This document shows positions 27,319 through 35,769 of a DNA stretch of 64,000 nt, piece after piece (positions within the stretch are counted from its first letter, which is position 1; the number at the start of each line of letters is the position of its first letter). Where the stretch lies: positions 985,617-1,049,616 of the forward strand of contig OX638346.1 of the NCBI GenBank assembly GCA_951813515.1, given 5' to 3'. The notes beneath the pieces are model-generated. The model had not been told where the DNA came from. It saw only the letters and a list, made by a program, of their open reading frames with translations, and searched no databases. Origin of the DNA: an uncultured Pseudomonadales bacterium (lineage in GTDB: Bacteria > Pseudomonadota > Gammaproteobacteria > Pseudomonadales > Azotimanducaceae). The position numbers were made by a program, and so were the translations under genes.

Positions 27319-28881
27319 GTGGAACATTCTGCGGAGTCGCAAGCGCTAGGGGTTCGGGATTTCCTTCACCCAAAGGTCGCCGCGCTCCTGTTTCTCGGCT
27401 TTGCGGCCGGCCTGCCGCTGTTACTCATCTTCTCCACGCTTTCGATCTGGCTGCGGGAAGTTGGCCTCGAACGCGCCACGGTGACCTATTTCAGTTGGGC
27501 CGCGCTTGGCTATTCCTTCAAGTACGTCTGGGCGCCGCTGGTCGACAAGCTCCCGCTGCCGATCCTGAGCGGTCGCCTCGGACAACGCCGGGCATGGATG
27601 CTGGTCGCGCAGTGCGCTGTCATCGGAGCCATCGTCCTGATGGCGCACAGCGATCCAGCCACGCCGCAAGGGCTCCAGGTGATGGCCCTGGGTGCCGTGG
27701 CGTTGGGGTTCTCTTCCGCCACCCAGGACATCGTGGTCGACGCCTATCGCATCGAGGCCGCCGAAGGGGCCGATTCGATGCTGGGCGTACTGTCCGGCGC
27801 GTACATGGCCGGCTACCGGTGCGGCATGGTGGTCGCTGGCGCCGCGGCCCTTTTCCTCGCCACCGCTTTCGGCACCACCGCGGAAAACTACCTCCACGAT
27901 GCCTGGAAGTGGACGTATCTCTGCATGGCCGCCGCGATGCTGGTGGGGGTCGGGACGACGCTGACCATCACCGAGCCGGTTCGCAGGAACCCATCGCACT
28001 ACTTCCACGACACCTCCGACTATGCACGTTTCCTGCTGCTCTTCGCCATCGTCGTGATTACGATCATCGTCGCTTTCGTGGCTTCGTCCAACCTGGCGAC
28101 TGGCGTCGACGCCTGGTTGTCCAAAACGGCAGGACTGAACGACACGCTCGCCGGATTCCTCGCCGAAACCCTGCGCCTCGGCGCGGCGCTCGCCCTTGCA
28201 CTGGGCGTAGCCAGACTCTCGGTTTCGGTGGGCGTCGTTCGCCAGCAAATGATGAACGACACCTATATCGCGCCCATCGCCGACTTCTTCGCGCGCTACG
28301 GCCGCATCGCCGTGCCGATACTGCTGGTGGTCGGCTTCTATCGCGTATCCGATATCGTCCTCGGAGCGCTCGCCAATGTCTTCTACGTCGACATGGGTTA
28401 CACCAAGATCGAAATCGGCACCGCTAGCGGCCTCTTCGGCATTGGGATGACCATCCTTGGCAGCTTGCTGGGCGGCTATCTCGCCCTCAAATTCCGGGTG
28501 ATTCGAGTGCTGCTGCTCGGCGGGGCGCTCGCCATGGGCACCAACCTGCTGTTCATCGCCCTCGCCGCCTCGCCGGGGGATCTGCAACTCCTGTATATCG
28601 TCGTCGCGATCGACAACCTGAGTGGGGGGCTTGCGACGGCAGCGTTCGTCGCCTACCTGTCGAGCCTCACGAGCCTGTCCTTCACGGCCACGCAGTACGC
28701 CATATTCAGTTCCCTCATGACGCTGTTTCCCAAGGTGCTGGCCGGCTATTCCGGACAAATCAGCGAGGCGGTCGGCTATCCCACCTTCTTCACCATCACT
28801 GCGGCGATCGGGGTGCCCGTACTGTTCCTGATATATTGGCTGACGCGCCGCATGGCCGAAGCGAAGGAGTCCAGTGCGTAA
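27319..28881 (+). CDS. ampG: AmpG-like muropeptide permease (MFS)
   Basis: A GTG start gives 520 residues with about 12-14 membrane helices. The AmpG pattern is visible in GFAAGLPLLLIFSTLSIWLR near residue 27, SWAALGYSFKYVWAPLVDKL, ATQDIVVDAYRIE near 138, and the later YVDMGYTKIEIGTASGLFG. AmpG imports anhydromuropeptides released from the cell wall into the cytoplasm for recycling. The insert between helices 6 and 9 is longer than in the E. coli protein but consistent with longer gammaproteobacterial AmpG proteins. Its end overlaps the adenosyltransferase gene by 8 bases. Confidence 0.88.
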   Translation: MEHSAESQALGVRDFLHPKVAALLFLGFAAGLPLLLIFSTLSIWLREVGLERATVTYFSWAALGYSFKYVWAPLVDKLPLPILSGRLGQRRAWMLVAQCAVIGAIVLMAHSDPATPQGLQVMALGAVALGFSSATQDIVVDAYRIEAAEGADSMLGVLSGAYMAGYRCGMVVAGAAALFLATAFGTTAENYLHDAWKWTYLCMAAAMLVGVGTTLTITEPVRRNPSHYFHDTSDYARFLLLFAIVVITIIVAFVASSNLATGVDAWLSKTAGLNDTLAGFLAETLRLGAALALALGVARLSVSVGVVRQQMMNDTYIAPIADFFARYGRIAVPILLVVGFYRVSDIVLGALANVFYVDMGYTKIEIGTASGLFGIGMTILGSLLGGYLALKFRVIRVLLLGGALAMGTNLLFIALAASPGDLQLLYIVVAIDNLSGGLATAAFVAYLSSLTSLSFTATQYAIFSSLMTLFPKVLAGYSGQISEAVGYPTFFTITAAIGVPVLFLIYWLTRRMAEAKESSA

Positions 28882-29428
28882 CCGAATCAGGCGCGTCGTG
28901 ACGCGCACCGGCGACCGCGGCGAGACCTCGCTGGCCGGCCCGGAACGCCTTCCCAAGCACCATCCCCGCCTCGAGCTCATCGGCGCGCTGGACGAGGCGA
29001 ACAGCTTCATCGGTTTGCTGGCCGCACGAATTTCCGAACACCACAGGCCAGCGCTGACGCAGATTCAGTCCCGCCTGTTCGATGTCGGCGGCGCCGTCGC
29101 CATCGGCGGCACCGCCGTGGACTGGCAGCCGCTCGTGGCGCAAATCGAGGCCGAGACCAAGGAACTCAACAAGGCCCTGCCGCCCCTCAAGGAGTTCGTG
29201 CTGCCTGGCGGCGACGAGACCGTCGCCCGCGCCCACGTGGCGCGCAGTGCCATGCGCCGGGCGGAACGCGCATTCTGGGCCGACGCGGAGAACCTCGCAG
29301 ACCTCGTCGAAGCCGGCGTCGGCGCGTATCTCAACAGGCTATCCGACTACATGTTCGTCCTGGCGCGAACCGCTGCCCGCGAAGACGGCGTCGCCGAGAT
29401 CGTCTGGGAACCCCTTGATCGCGGCTGA
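28874..29428 (+). CDS. Cob(I)alamin adenosyltransferase, PduO type
   Basis: A GTG start inside the end of ampG gives 184 residues. The PduO-type motifs are present: VVTRTGDRGETSLAG near residue 8, LIGALDEANSFIGLL near 35, and SAMRRAERAFWADAEN near 124 with the conserved arginine pair. It transfers the adenosyl group of ATP to cob(I)alamin to make coenzyme B12, needed by enzymes such as methylmalonyl-CoA mutase. No B12-dependent enzyme is seen in this window. Confidence 0.93.
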   Translation: MRNRIRRVVTRTGDRGETSLAGPERLPKHHPRLELIGALDEANSFIGLLAARISEHHRPALTQIQSRLFDVGGAVAIGGTAVDWQPLVAQIEAETKELNKALPPLKEFVLPGGDETVARAHVARSAMRRAERAFWADAENLADLVEAGVGAYLNRLSDYMFVLARTAAREDGVAEIVWEPLDRG

Positions 29429-29509
29429 CGCCGTCCGCCCCGGACTCGCCACACCAGCGTCGGTGGCCGGGCCCTTCTTCACGCCTTAGCACTTCTCAGT
29501 GCTCAAGGG

Positions 29510-29653
29510 TCACCCTCCGGATTCGTCCTGCTTGTTTTCGCCCCCCTCCTTTTTCGGGGCAACAGGATCGTAGATGTAGCGACCGACAACGGCTGCCGCG
29601 AGTGCGACCAAGACGGGAAGCACGCCGCCTGCGGTTTCCTGGGTCTCAAACAT
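29510..29653 (-). CDS. Small single-pass membrane protein, unknown function
   Basis: The ATG at 29653 is preceded by GAGAG and gives 47 residues: a short polar start, one membrane helix (VLPVLVALAAAVVGRYIYDP) and a very hydrophilic tail (KKEGGENKQDE). An in-frame ATG at 29668 with its own GGAG site would add five residues. It lies divergent to the DUF2235 gene. The layout is natural for a real small membrane protein, but no family is recognised. Confidence 0.55.
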   Translation of the reverse strand: MFETQETAGGVLPVLVALAAAVVGRYIYDPVAPKKEGGENKQDESGG

Positions 29654-29862
29654 GGTCAACTCTCTCATGAAAACACTCCGTCTTTGCTTGGTGGTGAAAC
29701 CCACTCTACGAGTGCTGAATCCAGGGCGAAATGGGCGTTTTCCTCTATCCGTGCGCGAATTCCGCGGAAAGTTACGCGCGCCCCGATCGATCCCGCAGCA
29801 GCGACCTAAGTTATCCTTCGTCAGCCCGCTCCCGGGGACCTGAGTGAGACCTGAGAACACCC

Positions 29863-30828
29863 ATGAAGAACATCGCCATCTGCTGCGACGGTACCGGCAA
29901 CGAGTTCGGCCAGAACAACACCAACGTCGTCGAAACCTATCTCGCGCTCGACAAGGACGAACGCCAGATCGCCTACTACGATCCCGGCGTGGGCACCGGC
30001 GGCTGGGAGTACAACGAGGAGCGCGGGCAACTGCGCGCGATGGGAGACCAGGCCACCGGCCACGGCCTGCAGAAGAATGTGGAGGACGCCTACCGTTTCC
30101 TCGCAAACCACTACGAGGAGGGCGATCGCGTCTACCTGTTCGGATTCAGTCGAGGGGCCTTCACGGCGCGTTCCCTCGCGGGGATGATCTTCAAGTGCGG
30201 GCTGCTGCGCGCGGGCCAAGACAACCTGATCGAGTACGCGTCGAAGATCTACAACACCGAGAACAACGAGGGCGTCGCCAGCGGATTCCTCGAGGCGTTC
30301 GGGCGACGTTGTCCGATTCACTGCATCGGCGTCTGGGACACGGTCGAATCTCTGGTCATGAATGCGGGCAAACGCTTCCACGACGCGACCCTTAATCCCG
30401 AGGTCAGCTTCGGATACCACGCCCTTGCCATCGACGAGAGGCGCGAGGACTTCCTGCCGAGCCCCTGGGACGAATCACGGGCAATCGAAGGACAGACGAT
30501 CGAACAGGTCTGGTTCGCCGGCGTCCATTCCGACGTCGGGGGTTGGTACGACGACCGCGGGCTGTCCAACATCTCCCTGCACTGGATGCTCGGCAAGGCC
30601 TCGGCGTGCGGGCTTCGCCTCACGATGCCGACGGAGGAAAGGCTGCAACCCAACCCCCACGGGAAGGGCCATCGCTCCGACACGGGATTCTGGCGAATAC
30701 GCGGCCGCGGCGCGCGAAAGATCCCCGAAGGCGCGCGAATACACAGGAGCGTGACCGCGCGAATGAAAAACGCGGCCAACGGGTACCAACCCGAAAACCT
30801 GCCGAAGAAATGCGATGTGGCCGACTGA
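29863..30828 (+). CDS. DUF2235 alpha/beta-hydrolase (phospholipase Tle1-like)
   Basis: The protein has 321 residues. The start CCDGTGNEFGQNNTNVV and the nucleophile elbow GFSRGAFTARSLAG (serine 96) are diagnostic of DUF2235. GVWDTVESL near 168 and VHSDVGGWYDD near 225 supply the likely acid and histidine. Relatives include the Tle1 phospholipases delivered by type VI secretion. No signal peptide, secretion motif or immunity gene is visible here, so an ordinary cytoplasmic hydrolase is equally likely. It is followed 25 bases later by the acyl-CoA ligase gene. Confidence 0.88.
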   Translation: MKNIAICCDGTGNEFGQNNTNVVETYLALDKDERQIAYYDPGVGTGGWEYNEERGQLRAMGDQATGHGLQKNVEDAYRFLANHYEEGDRVYLFGFSRGAFTARSLAGMIFKCGLLRAGQDNLIEYASKIYNTENNEGVASGFLEAFGRRCPIHCIGVWDTVESLVMNAGKRFHDATLNPEVSFGYHALAIDERREDFLPSPWDESRAIEGQTIEQVWFAGVHSDVGGWYDDRGLSNISLHWMLGKASACGLRLTMPTEERLQPNPHGKGHRSDTGFWRIRGRGARKIPEGARIHRSVTARMKNAANGYQPENLPKKCDVAD

Positions 30829-30852
30829 AACGAGAGCGCAGCCGGACCCACG

Positions 30853-32484
30853 ATGACCGACTGGTATCCAAAGCGCAGGTTTGGCGATCTCCCGGGGGAA
30901 ATGGCCGAACGCTTCGGATCCCGGGAAGCCCTGGTCTTCCGCGATGCGCGCTACACGTTCTCCGAGGTTGCCGACCAGGTGGACCTGGCAGCGAAGGCGC
31001 TCATGGCGTTGGGCGTCGAAGCCGGCGATGACGTCTCCCTGTGGCTCAACAACCGCGCCGAGTGGCTCTTCTTCATGTTCGGCCTGGCCAGGATCGGCGC
31101 GGTGCAGGTACCCGTCAACACGCGGTTTCGGACCAACGATCTCGAATACGTCCTGCGCCAGTCGGACAGCGCCATGCTGATCACGCACGATATCTCCGGA
31201 CCCATCGACTACCTGGCGATGGTGCGCGAAGTCGTCTCCCTGCCCGATGAGGGCAATGTCGTCGACGATAGCGACTTTCCCATGCTGAATCGCGTCGTCA
31301 TTGTCGGCGACGGAAACTATCCGGGAACCGTCGGCTGGGACGCCGCGCTCGACGACGCCGACCGCATTACGGATGCGGATCTCGAAGCCAGGGCGGACGC
31401 GGTGGACCCGGACGATCCCGTCTTCATCATGTACACCTCGGGCACGACCGGATTTCCCAAGGGCGTGCTGCACAACCACAACCTGATCCGCAATACCGAA
31501 GAACGGGCGTACCGATTAGGGGTTACCGAAAAGGACGTGATCCTGAACTACCTGCCCCTGTTCCACGCGTTCGGATATTCCGAAGGCTCGCTCCTGTCGA
31601 TGGTTTCCGGCGCCTGTCACGTCGTGACGGAAACCTTCGACCCCGACGAGGTGCTCGATCTCGTCGAACGCGAACGGGCGACCATGGCCAACGGTTTCGA
31701 CACCCATGTGCAAGGACTCTGCGATGCGCAGGAAGCGAGGCCCCGGGACGTTTCCAGCCTGCGCACCGGCCTTTTCGGCGCCGGGATGCACAACTCGACG
31801 CCCGTGATCCGCCGGAGCTTCCGCCTCCTCAAGCCGATGCATGCCGTCTCCGGATACGGCATGACCGAGGTATGGGTCGGCGCCATGCTCGGTGCCCTGG
31901 ACGACGATGAGGAACATCGCGCGGAAACGTCGGGATATCCCGCCCCCGGCTATGACATAAAGGTCGTCGACCCCGACACCGGGCGCGAACAGCCCGATGG
32001 CGTGCCCGGCGAAATCCGCGTTCGCGGCTACTGCCTGATGCTCGGCTACTACAAGAAGCCAAAGGAGACGGCGGAGTCCTACGACGAGGACGGCTGGTTC
32101 TGCACCGGCGACATGGGAGAACGCCGCGCGGACGGCTACATTCGCTTCATCGGGCGCTACAAGGACATGCTCAAGGTCGGCGGCGAAAACGTCGACCCCA
32201 TGGAGGTCGAAGGATTCCTGCTCGAACACCCGGACGTCCAGCAGGTGGCCGTGGTCGGCATCGCTGACAGGCGCCTGGCCGAAGTGCCCGTGGCGTTCGT
32301 CGAACCGAAGGCCGGCGCCGAGGTCGACGAAGACGCGATGATCGCCTACTGCCGGGGCAAGGTCGCGAGTTTCAAGATTCCCCGCCACGTGGTGTTCGTC
32401 GACGCCTTTCCGATGACCGCGTCCGGCAAGATCCGCAAGGTGGACCTGCGCGCACGGGCGTCGGAACTGTTCGACGCCGAATAG
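30853..32484 (+). CDS. Acyl-CoA synthetase (AMP-forming)
   Basis: The protein has 543 residues. The AMP-binding loop is YTSGTTGFPKGVLH near residue 195. Later core motifs are SGYGMTEVW, WFCTGDMG and GRYKDMLKVGGENV. The C-terminal catalytic lysine lies in MTASGKIRKVDLR. It activates a carboxylic acid to its CoA thioester through an acyl-adenylate. The closest-looking types are the medium- and short-chain or carnitine-CoA ligase group; the substrate is not deducible. It is 3 bases upstream of pgeF, so the two are co-transcribed. Confidence 0.92.
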   Translation: MTDWYPKRRFGDLPGEMAERFGSREALVFRDARYTFSEVADQVDLAAKALMALGVEAGDDVSLWLNNRAEWLFFMFGLARIGAVQVPVNTRFRTNDLEYVLRQSDSAMLITHDISGPIDYLAMVREVVSLPDEGNVVDDSDFPMLNRVVIVGDGNYPGTVGWDAALDDADRITDADLEARADAVDPDDPVFIMYTSGTTGFPKGVLHNHNLIRNTEERAYRLGVTEKDVILNYLPLFHAFGYSEGSLLSMVSGACHVVTETFDPDEVLDLVERERATMANGFDTHVQGLCDAQEARPRDVSSLRTGLFGAGMHNSTPVIRRSFRLLKPMHAVSGYGMTEVWVGAMLGALDDDEEHRAETSGYPAPGYDIKVVDPDTGREQPDGVPGEIRVRGYCLMLGYYKKPKETAESYDEDGWFCTGDMGERRADGYIRFIGRYKDMLKVGGENVDPMEVEGFLLEHPDVQQVAVVGIADRRLAEVPVAFVEPKAGAEVDEDAMIAYCRGKVASFKIPRHVVFVDAFPMTASGKIRKVDLRARASELFDAE

Positions 32485-32487
32485 ACG

Positions 32488-33207
32488 ATGTCGCTCGATC
32501 TGCTCGAAGCCGACTTCTCCGAACCGGGCAGGATTCGCGCGGTGTCAACCACCCGGGGAAGCCCCGGCGACGACGACGAACTGGACCTGGGCCGATCCAA
32601 GGCGCCGAAACGCCTTGCCGAGAACCGCGCCCGCCTGTTTTCCGCTATTGGCAAGACCCGCGTGCAGTGGCTACGCCAGGTGCACGGGACCAGGGTCCAC
32701 CATGCCGGGCGTGTCGGCGATGCCGTCGAGGCCGACGCCGTGTGGACCGATGTTCCCGGAGTGGCTATCGCGGTAACGACTGCGGATTGCATACCGGTCG
32801 TTGTCGCCGGTAGCGCATGCAGCGTGGTTGCCGTGATTCACTGCGGTTGGCGGGGTACGGTCGACGGCATCATCGAAGCAACGCTCGGCGAATTGCCGGT
32901 CGAAGCGAGCGAACTGAAGGCGTGGCTCGGCCCCGGCATCTGCGGACGGTGCTACGAAGTCGGCACCGATGTCTACGAAAGGGCTGCCATCTGGGCGAAC
33001 GCCCCCCGCACATTTACGGCGACCGGGGCTGAGGGCAAATGGCTGTTCGATCTGCCGGCGTATGTGGCAGGCAGGCTTGGGTCAGCGGGCGTGCCCGAGG
33101 TTTATCAATCAAACGCCTGCACTTTCCACGAGGACAGGTTCTTCTCTTATCGTCGCGACGGAGCAACGGGGCGCATGGCCATGATCGCCTGGATCGACCT
33201 CCGGTAA
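32488..33207 (+). CDS. pgeF: PgeF/YfiH-family multicopper-like protein
   Basis: The protein has 239 residues. Family motifs are RQVHGTRVHHAG near 63-74, TTADCIPVVV near 97 and IHCGWRGTVDGI near 117-128; these His and Cys residues form the metal or nucleoside site. YfiH proteins have been described as purine nucleoside phosphorylase/laccase-like enzymes and, in E. coli, as PgeF, which corrects peptidoglycan precursors carrying serine. Placement after an acyl-CoA ligase rather than beside rluD is unusual for the family. Confidence 0.88.
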   Translation: MSLDLLEADFSEPGRIRAVSTTRGSPGDDDELDLGRSKAPKRLAENRARLFSAIGKTRVQWLRQVHGTRVHHAGRVGDAVEADAVWTDVPGVAIAVTTADCIPVVVAGSACSVVAVIHCGWRGTVDGIIEATLGELPVEASELKAWLGPGICGRCYEVGTDVYERAAIWANAPRTFTATGAEGKWLFDLPAYVAGRLGSAGVPEVYQSNACTFHEDRFFSYRRDGATGRMAMIAWIDLR

Positions 33208-33217
33208 CCCGAAACGA

Positions 33218-33589
33218 TCAGTCCTCTCGAACCTGATCCAGGTAGAACGTATTGCCGTCGGGGTCGGCAAACATCGCCATGTAGCCGCCCCAGGGTTCGC
33301 GCGTCGGCGGCCGGGTGAACTCGACGCCGGCTTCGGTCAGTCGTGCGTGGGCGACATCCAGATCCTCGACCGCGAAACCGATACCGGTGTGGCGGCCTGC
33401 GCGTTCCGGGTCTCGCACGACAGCGAAACCCGCGCCCGGCGTATCGAACTCCGCGTAACCGAAGTCAGCATCCGAGAACTTGAGGGCAAGGCCAACGCGA
33501 TCCCGAAAGAAAGCCACCGCGCCGTCCAGGTCCGAGACCGCCACGTTGACGTAGGCTACGCGCATCTCCGGGGTCATATTTGTCTCCAT
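33218..33589 (-). CDS. VOC/glyoxalase-family protein
   Basis: A single VOC domain of 123 residues: VAYVNVAVSDLDGAVAFFRD at the start and MAMFADPDGNTFYLDQV at the end, the usual beta-alpha-beta-beta-beta units. Such proteins bind a metal and act on small molecules or as resistance proteins. The metal ligands are only partly conserved here. It converges with pgeF, the two stops being about 10 bases apart. Confidence 0.88.
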   Translation of the reverse strand: METNMTPEMRVAYVNVAVSDLDGAVAFFRDRVGLALKFSDADFGYAEFDTPGAGFAVVRDPERAGRHTGIGFAVEDLDVAHARLTEAGVEFTRPPTREPWGGYMAMFADPDGNTFYLDQVRED

Positions 33590-33855
33590 CTCGCTGCAAA
33601 CGATCTGCCAATGACGAACCTGTGCGACCCGGATGCGGCGCTGCTGCTCTTCGGCGACCGTGTAGTTCCGGCAGACCTCCTCGTTGCCGGGATCCGGGCA
33701 GGGTCTGACGGGTCATTCCTCGACGATGTGCGCAGGGCCGGCCAGCCAGCGATATCTGGATCACGTTATAGCCGCGACAGGGACTGCCGCCTGCGTGGCG
33801 TCAGGACTTGCATGGAAGTACGCCTCCGGCGACGGGGGAAAATGCCGGCACTTCC

Positions 33856-34242
33856 TCACGCGTCAGCGGCTGGGGAAGCACCCCCGGCTGAAGGCTCCGA
33901 CGCGGGCTGGTACCTGGTTGTTCCGGGGCGGATGTTCAGGAAACGGACCCCCTCATCCCCAGCCGTGAACTTGTACTCGGAGTTCTTGCGGATGAGCAGG
34001 ATGCTTTGCGGACCCATCACCTGATCGTCCATTCGCATCTCGCCCTCGAGGACGTACATGACCTCGTCTTCGGAGTGGCTATGGAGCTCGGTCGCAAAAC
34101 CGGGTTCAAAATTCATGATGAACACGCAGATTCCGTCCTTGGTGTGTTCCCCCACGATCTGCGCGCCCGTCCGGTGTCCATTCTTATAGTTTTCGGCCAG
34201 CCAGGGCGCGTCGTCCACACTCGTGATATTGATTGTGCTCAT
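33856..34242 (-). CDS. Cupin-domain protein
   Basis: The protein has 128 residues with one cupin barrel. Cupin motif 1 is ELHSHSEDEVMYVLEGEMRM near 52-71, with two His and a Glu that can bind a metal. Motif 2 is weaker (SEYKFTAGDEGVRFLNI). It begins MSTINITSVDDAPWL. Single cupins like this may be dioxygenases, isomerases or sensors. It is divergent to the VOC-type gene at 34373, suggesting related use. The 266 bases between this gene and the VOC gene at 33589 hold no clear gene. Confidence 0.85.
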   Translation of the reverse strand: MSTINITSVDDAPWLAENYKNGHRTGAQIVGEHTKDGICVFIMNFEPGFATELHSHSEDEVMYVLEGEMRMDDQVMGPQSILLIRKNSEYKFTAGDEGVRFLNIRPGTTRYQPASEPSAGGASPAADA

Positions 34243-34372
34243 ATCTCACCTCCCGCCAGGTCAGAATACCCGTTTCACAGGGTCACCGCACGACGCCTCC
34301 CTGTCGGCTACAAGCCGATTGAGTAATACTACCGGGAGAAACCGCGCGGCCGGGAGCACGAGGAGGAACACC

Positions 34373-35236
34373 ATGAGCGAAGCCCAATACGACAGAACCA
34401 AAGAGAACATCGGCAACGTGCTCATCCTGCAGCACATCAACCTGTGCGTCCCGGACCTGTACCTCGCGACCATCTTCTACGTGTCGGGCATCGGCCTGAC
34501 GCGCGACCCCTATGTCGACTTCGGCGGGCCCATCATGTGGGTGAACGCGGGCGAGCAGCAGTTCCACCTGTTGCAGAACACGGCCCAGAAATGGCGCGGC
34601 CATATCGGCGTGGTGGTGCCGAGTCTCGACGACCTGAGGACCCGCCTCGAACGGGTCGGAAAGACCCTGGCCGATACCGAGTTCGCCTGGAGCGAAGCGG
34701 ACGGTTTCGTCCAGGTGACGTGCCCCTGGGGCAATGACATCCGCGTCTTCGGACCCGACAGCTTCCCGGGCTGCTACCTCGGCATCCCGTACGCCGAGAT
34801 GCTCGTCGCCCCGGGCACCGCCGAAGGCATCGCGAAGTTCTACGAGCGCATCCTGAACACGCCGGCAACGGTTGCGGACGACAATGAAGGCAGGCGCGCC
34901 GAGGTCTCGATGGGCTTCGGACAGCAGCTCATCTACCAGGAGACCGATGGCGCCATCCCCGAATACGACGGCCACCACATCGCCATACACATCGCCGACT
35001 TCTCCGGGCCGCATGCGTATCTCGCGGAGCACGACCTTCTGACCGAAGAATCGGATCAGCACCAGTATCGATTCCAGGCCATCGTGGATCCGGACAGCGG
35101 CGAGACGCTGGCCGAGCTTGAGCACGAAGTGCGCAGCCTCAAGCACCCCATGTTCAAGCGCGATCTCGTCAACCGCAATCCCGGGCAGACGTTCTTCAAC
35201 TACGTCGAAGGGCGCGACGCGTTCTACCCGGGGTGA
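34373..35236 (+). CDS. Two-domain VOC-family protein
   Basis: The ATG at 34373 follows a strong site (GAGGAGG) and gives 287 residues. The first VOC unit begins ILQHINLCVPDLYLATIFYV near 18. The second begins YLGIPYAEMLVAPGTAEGIA near 139 and contains YDGHHIAIHIADFSG near 200. Two fused VOC domains are the layout of extradiol dioxygenases and related lyases. A metal-binding H/H/E set is not fully obvious. Function is undetermined. Confidence 0.8.
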   Translation: MSEAQYDRTKENIGNVLILQHINLCVPDLYLATIFYVSGIGLTRDPYVDFGGPIMWVNAGEQQFHLLQNTAQKWRGHIGVVVPSLDDLRTRLERVGKTLADTEFAWSEADGFVQVTCPWGNDIRVFGPDSFPGCYLGIPYAEMLVAPGTAEGIAKFYERILNTPATVADDNEGRRAEVSMGFGQQLIYQETDGAIPEYDGHHIAIHIADFSGPHAYLAEHDLLTEESDQHQYRFQAIVDPDSGETLAELEHEVRSLKHPMFKRDLVNRNPGQTFFNYVEGRDAFYPG

Positions 35237-35251
35237 ACGCGCCGCCATGCG

Positions 35252-35671
35252 TCACGTGGCGGGGAGTCGGATCTCCGCGCCAAGCTGGCGGACGACGGCC
35301 AGGCTGTCGCTGACGACCTCGTAGTCCACGAGCATTCCGTCCTGCAGCCGGAACATGCTCACGTTCCTGGCCTCGATCGGTTTGCCCGTAGGCTGCAAGC
35401 CCCACATTTCCATGGTATGCGTCGTGCGCAGGCGCCATACGCCGACGACCTCATCGTCCGAGGCAATGATTCGCTCGACATCAATCTCGAAGTCATCAAG
35501 GCGCGCGCGAAACCTGGACACATGCCTCTTGAGGGCGGCCGGTCCACGAATGGTCTGCGAATGGTCGACCATGTCCTCGGCGGCAAACCCGTCGATCAAC
35601 TCCAGCTTGCCCTGGGCCACCACCTCCGTGAGATAACAGCGCATCACTTCTTCGCAACGTTGTCGCGTCAT
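35252..35671 (-). CDS. SnoaL-like polyketide cyclase/ester cyclase fold protein
   Basis: The protein has 139 residues with the SnoaL pattern: RCYLTEVVAQGKLELIDGF, then MVDHSQTIRGPAALKRHV and WRLRTTHTMEMWGLQPTGK. The fold is a small alpha-beta barrel used by cyclases and isomerases and by many uncharacterised proteins. It converges with the two-domain VOC gene and is divergent to the FG-GAP lipoprotein gene. Confidence 0.85.
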   Translation of the reverse strand: MTRQRCEEVMRCYLTEVVAQGKLELIDGFAAEDMVDHSQTIRGPAALKRHVSRFRARLDDFEIDVERIIASDDEVVGVWRLRTTHTMEMWGLQPTGKPIEARNVSMFRLQDGMLVDYEVVSDSLAVVRQLGAEIRLPAT

Positions 35672-35769
35672 GGCCTTGCTCCCCGGTAGACTGCTCGATC
35701 ATACGCTGCACAATTCAGGTCAGGTGCGTCAGGCATCAAGCCTGGCCGACCCCAGGAACACCGCCCGAT

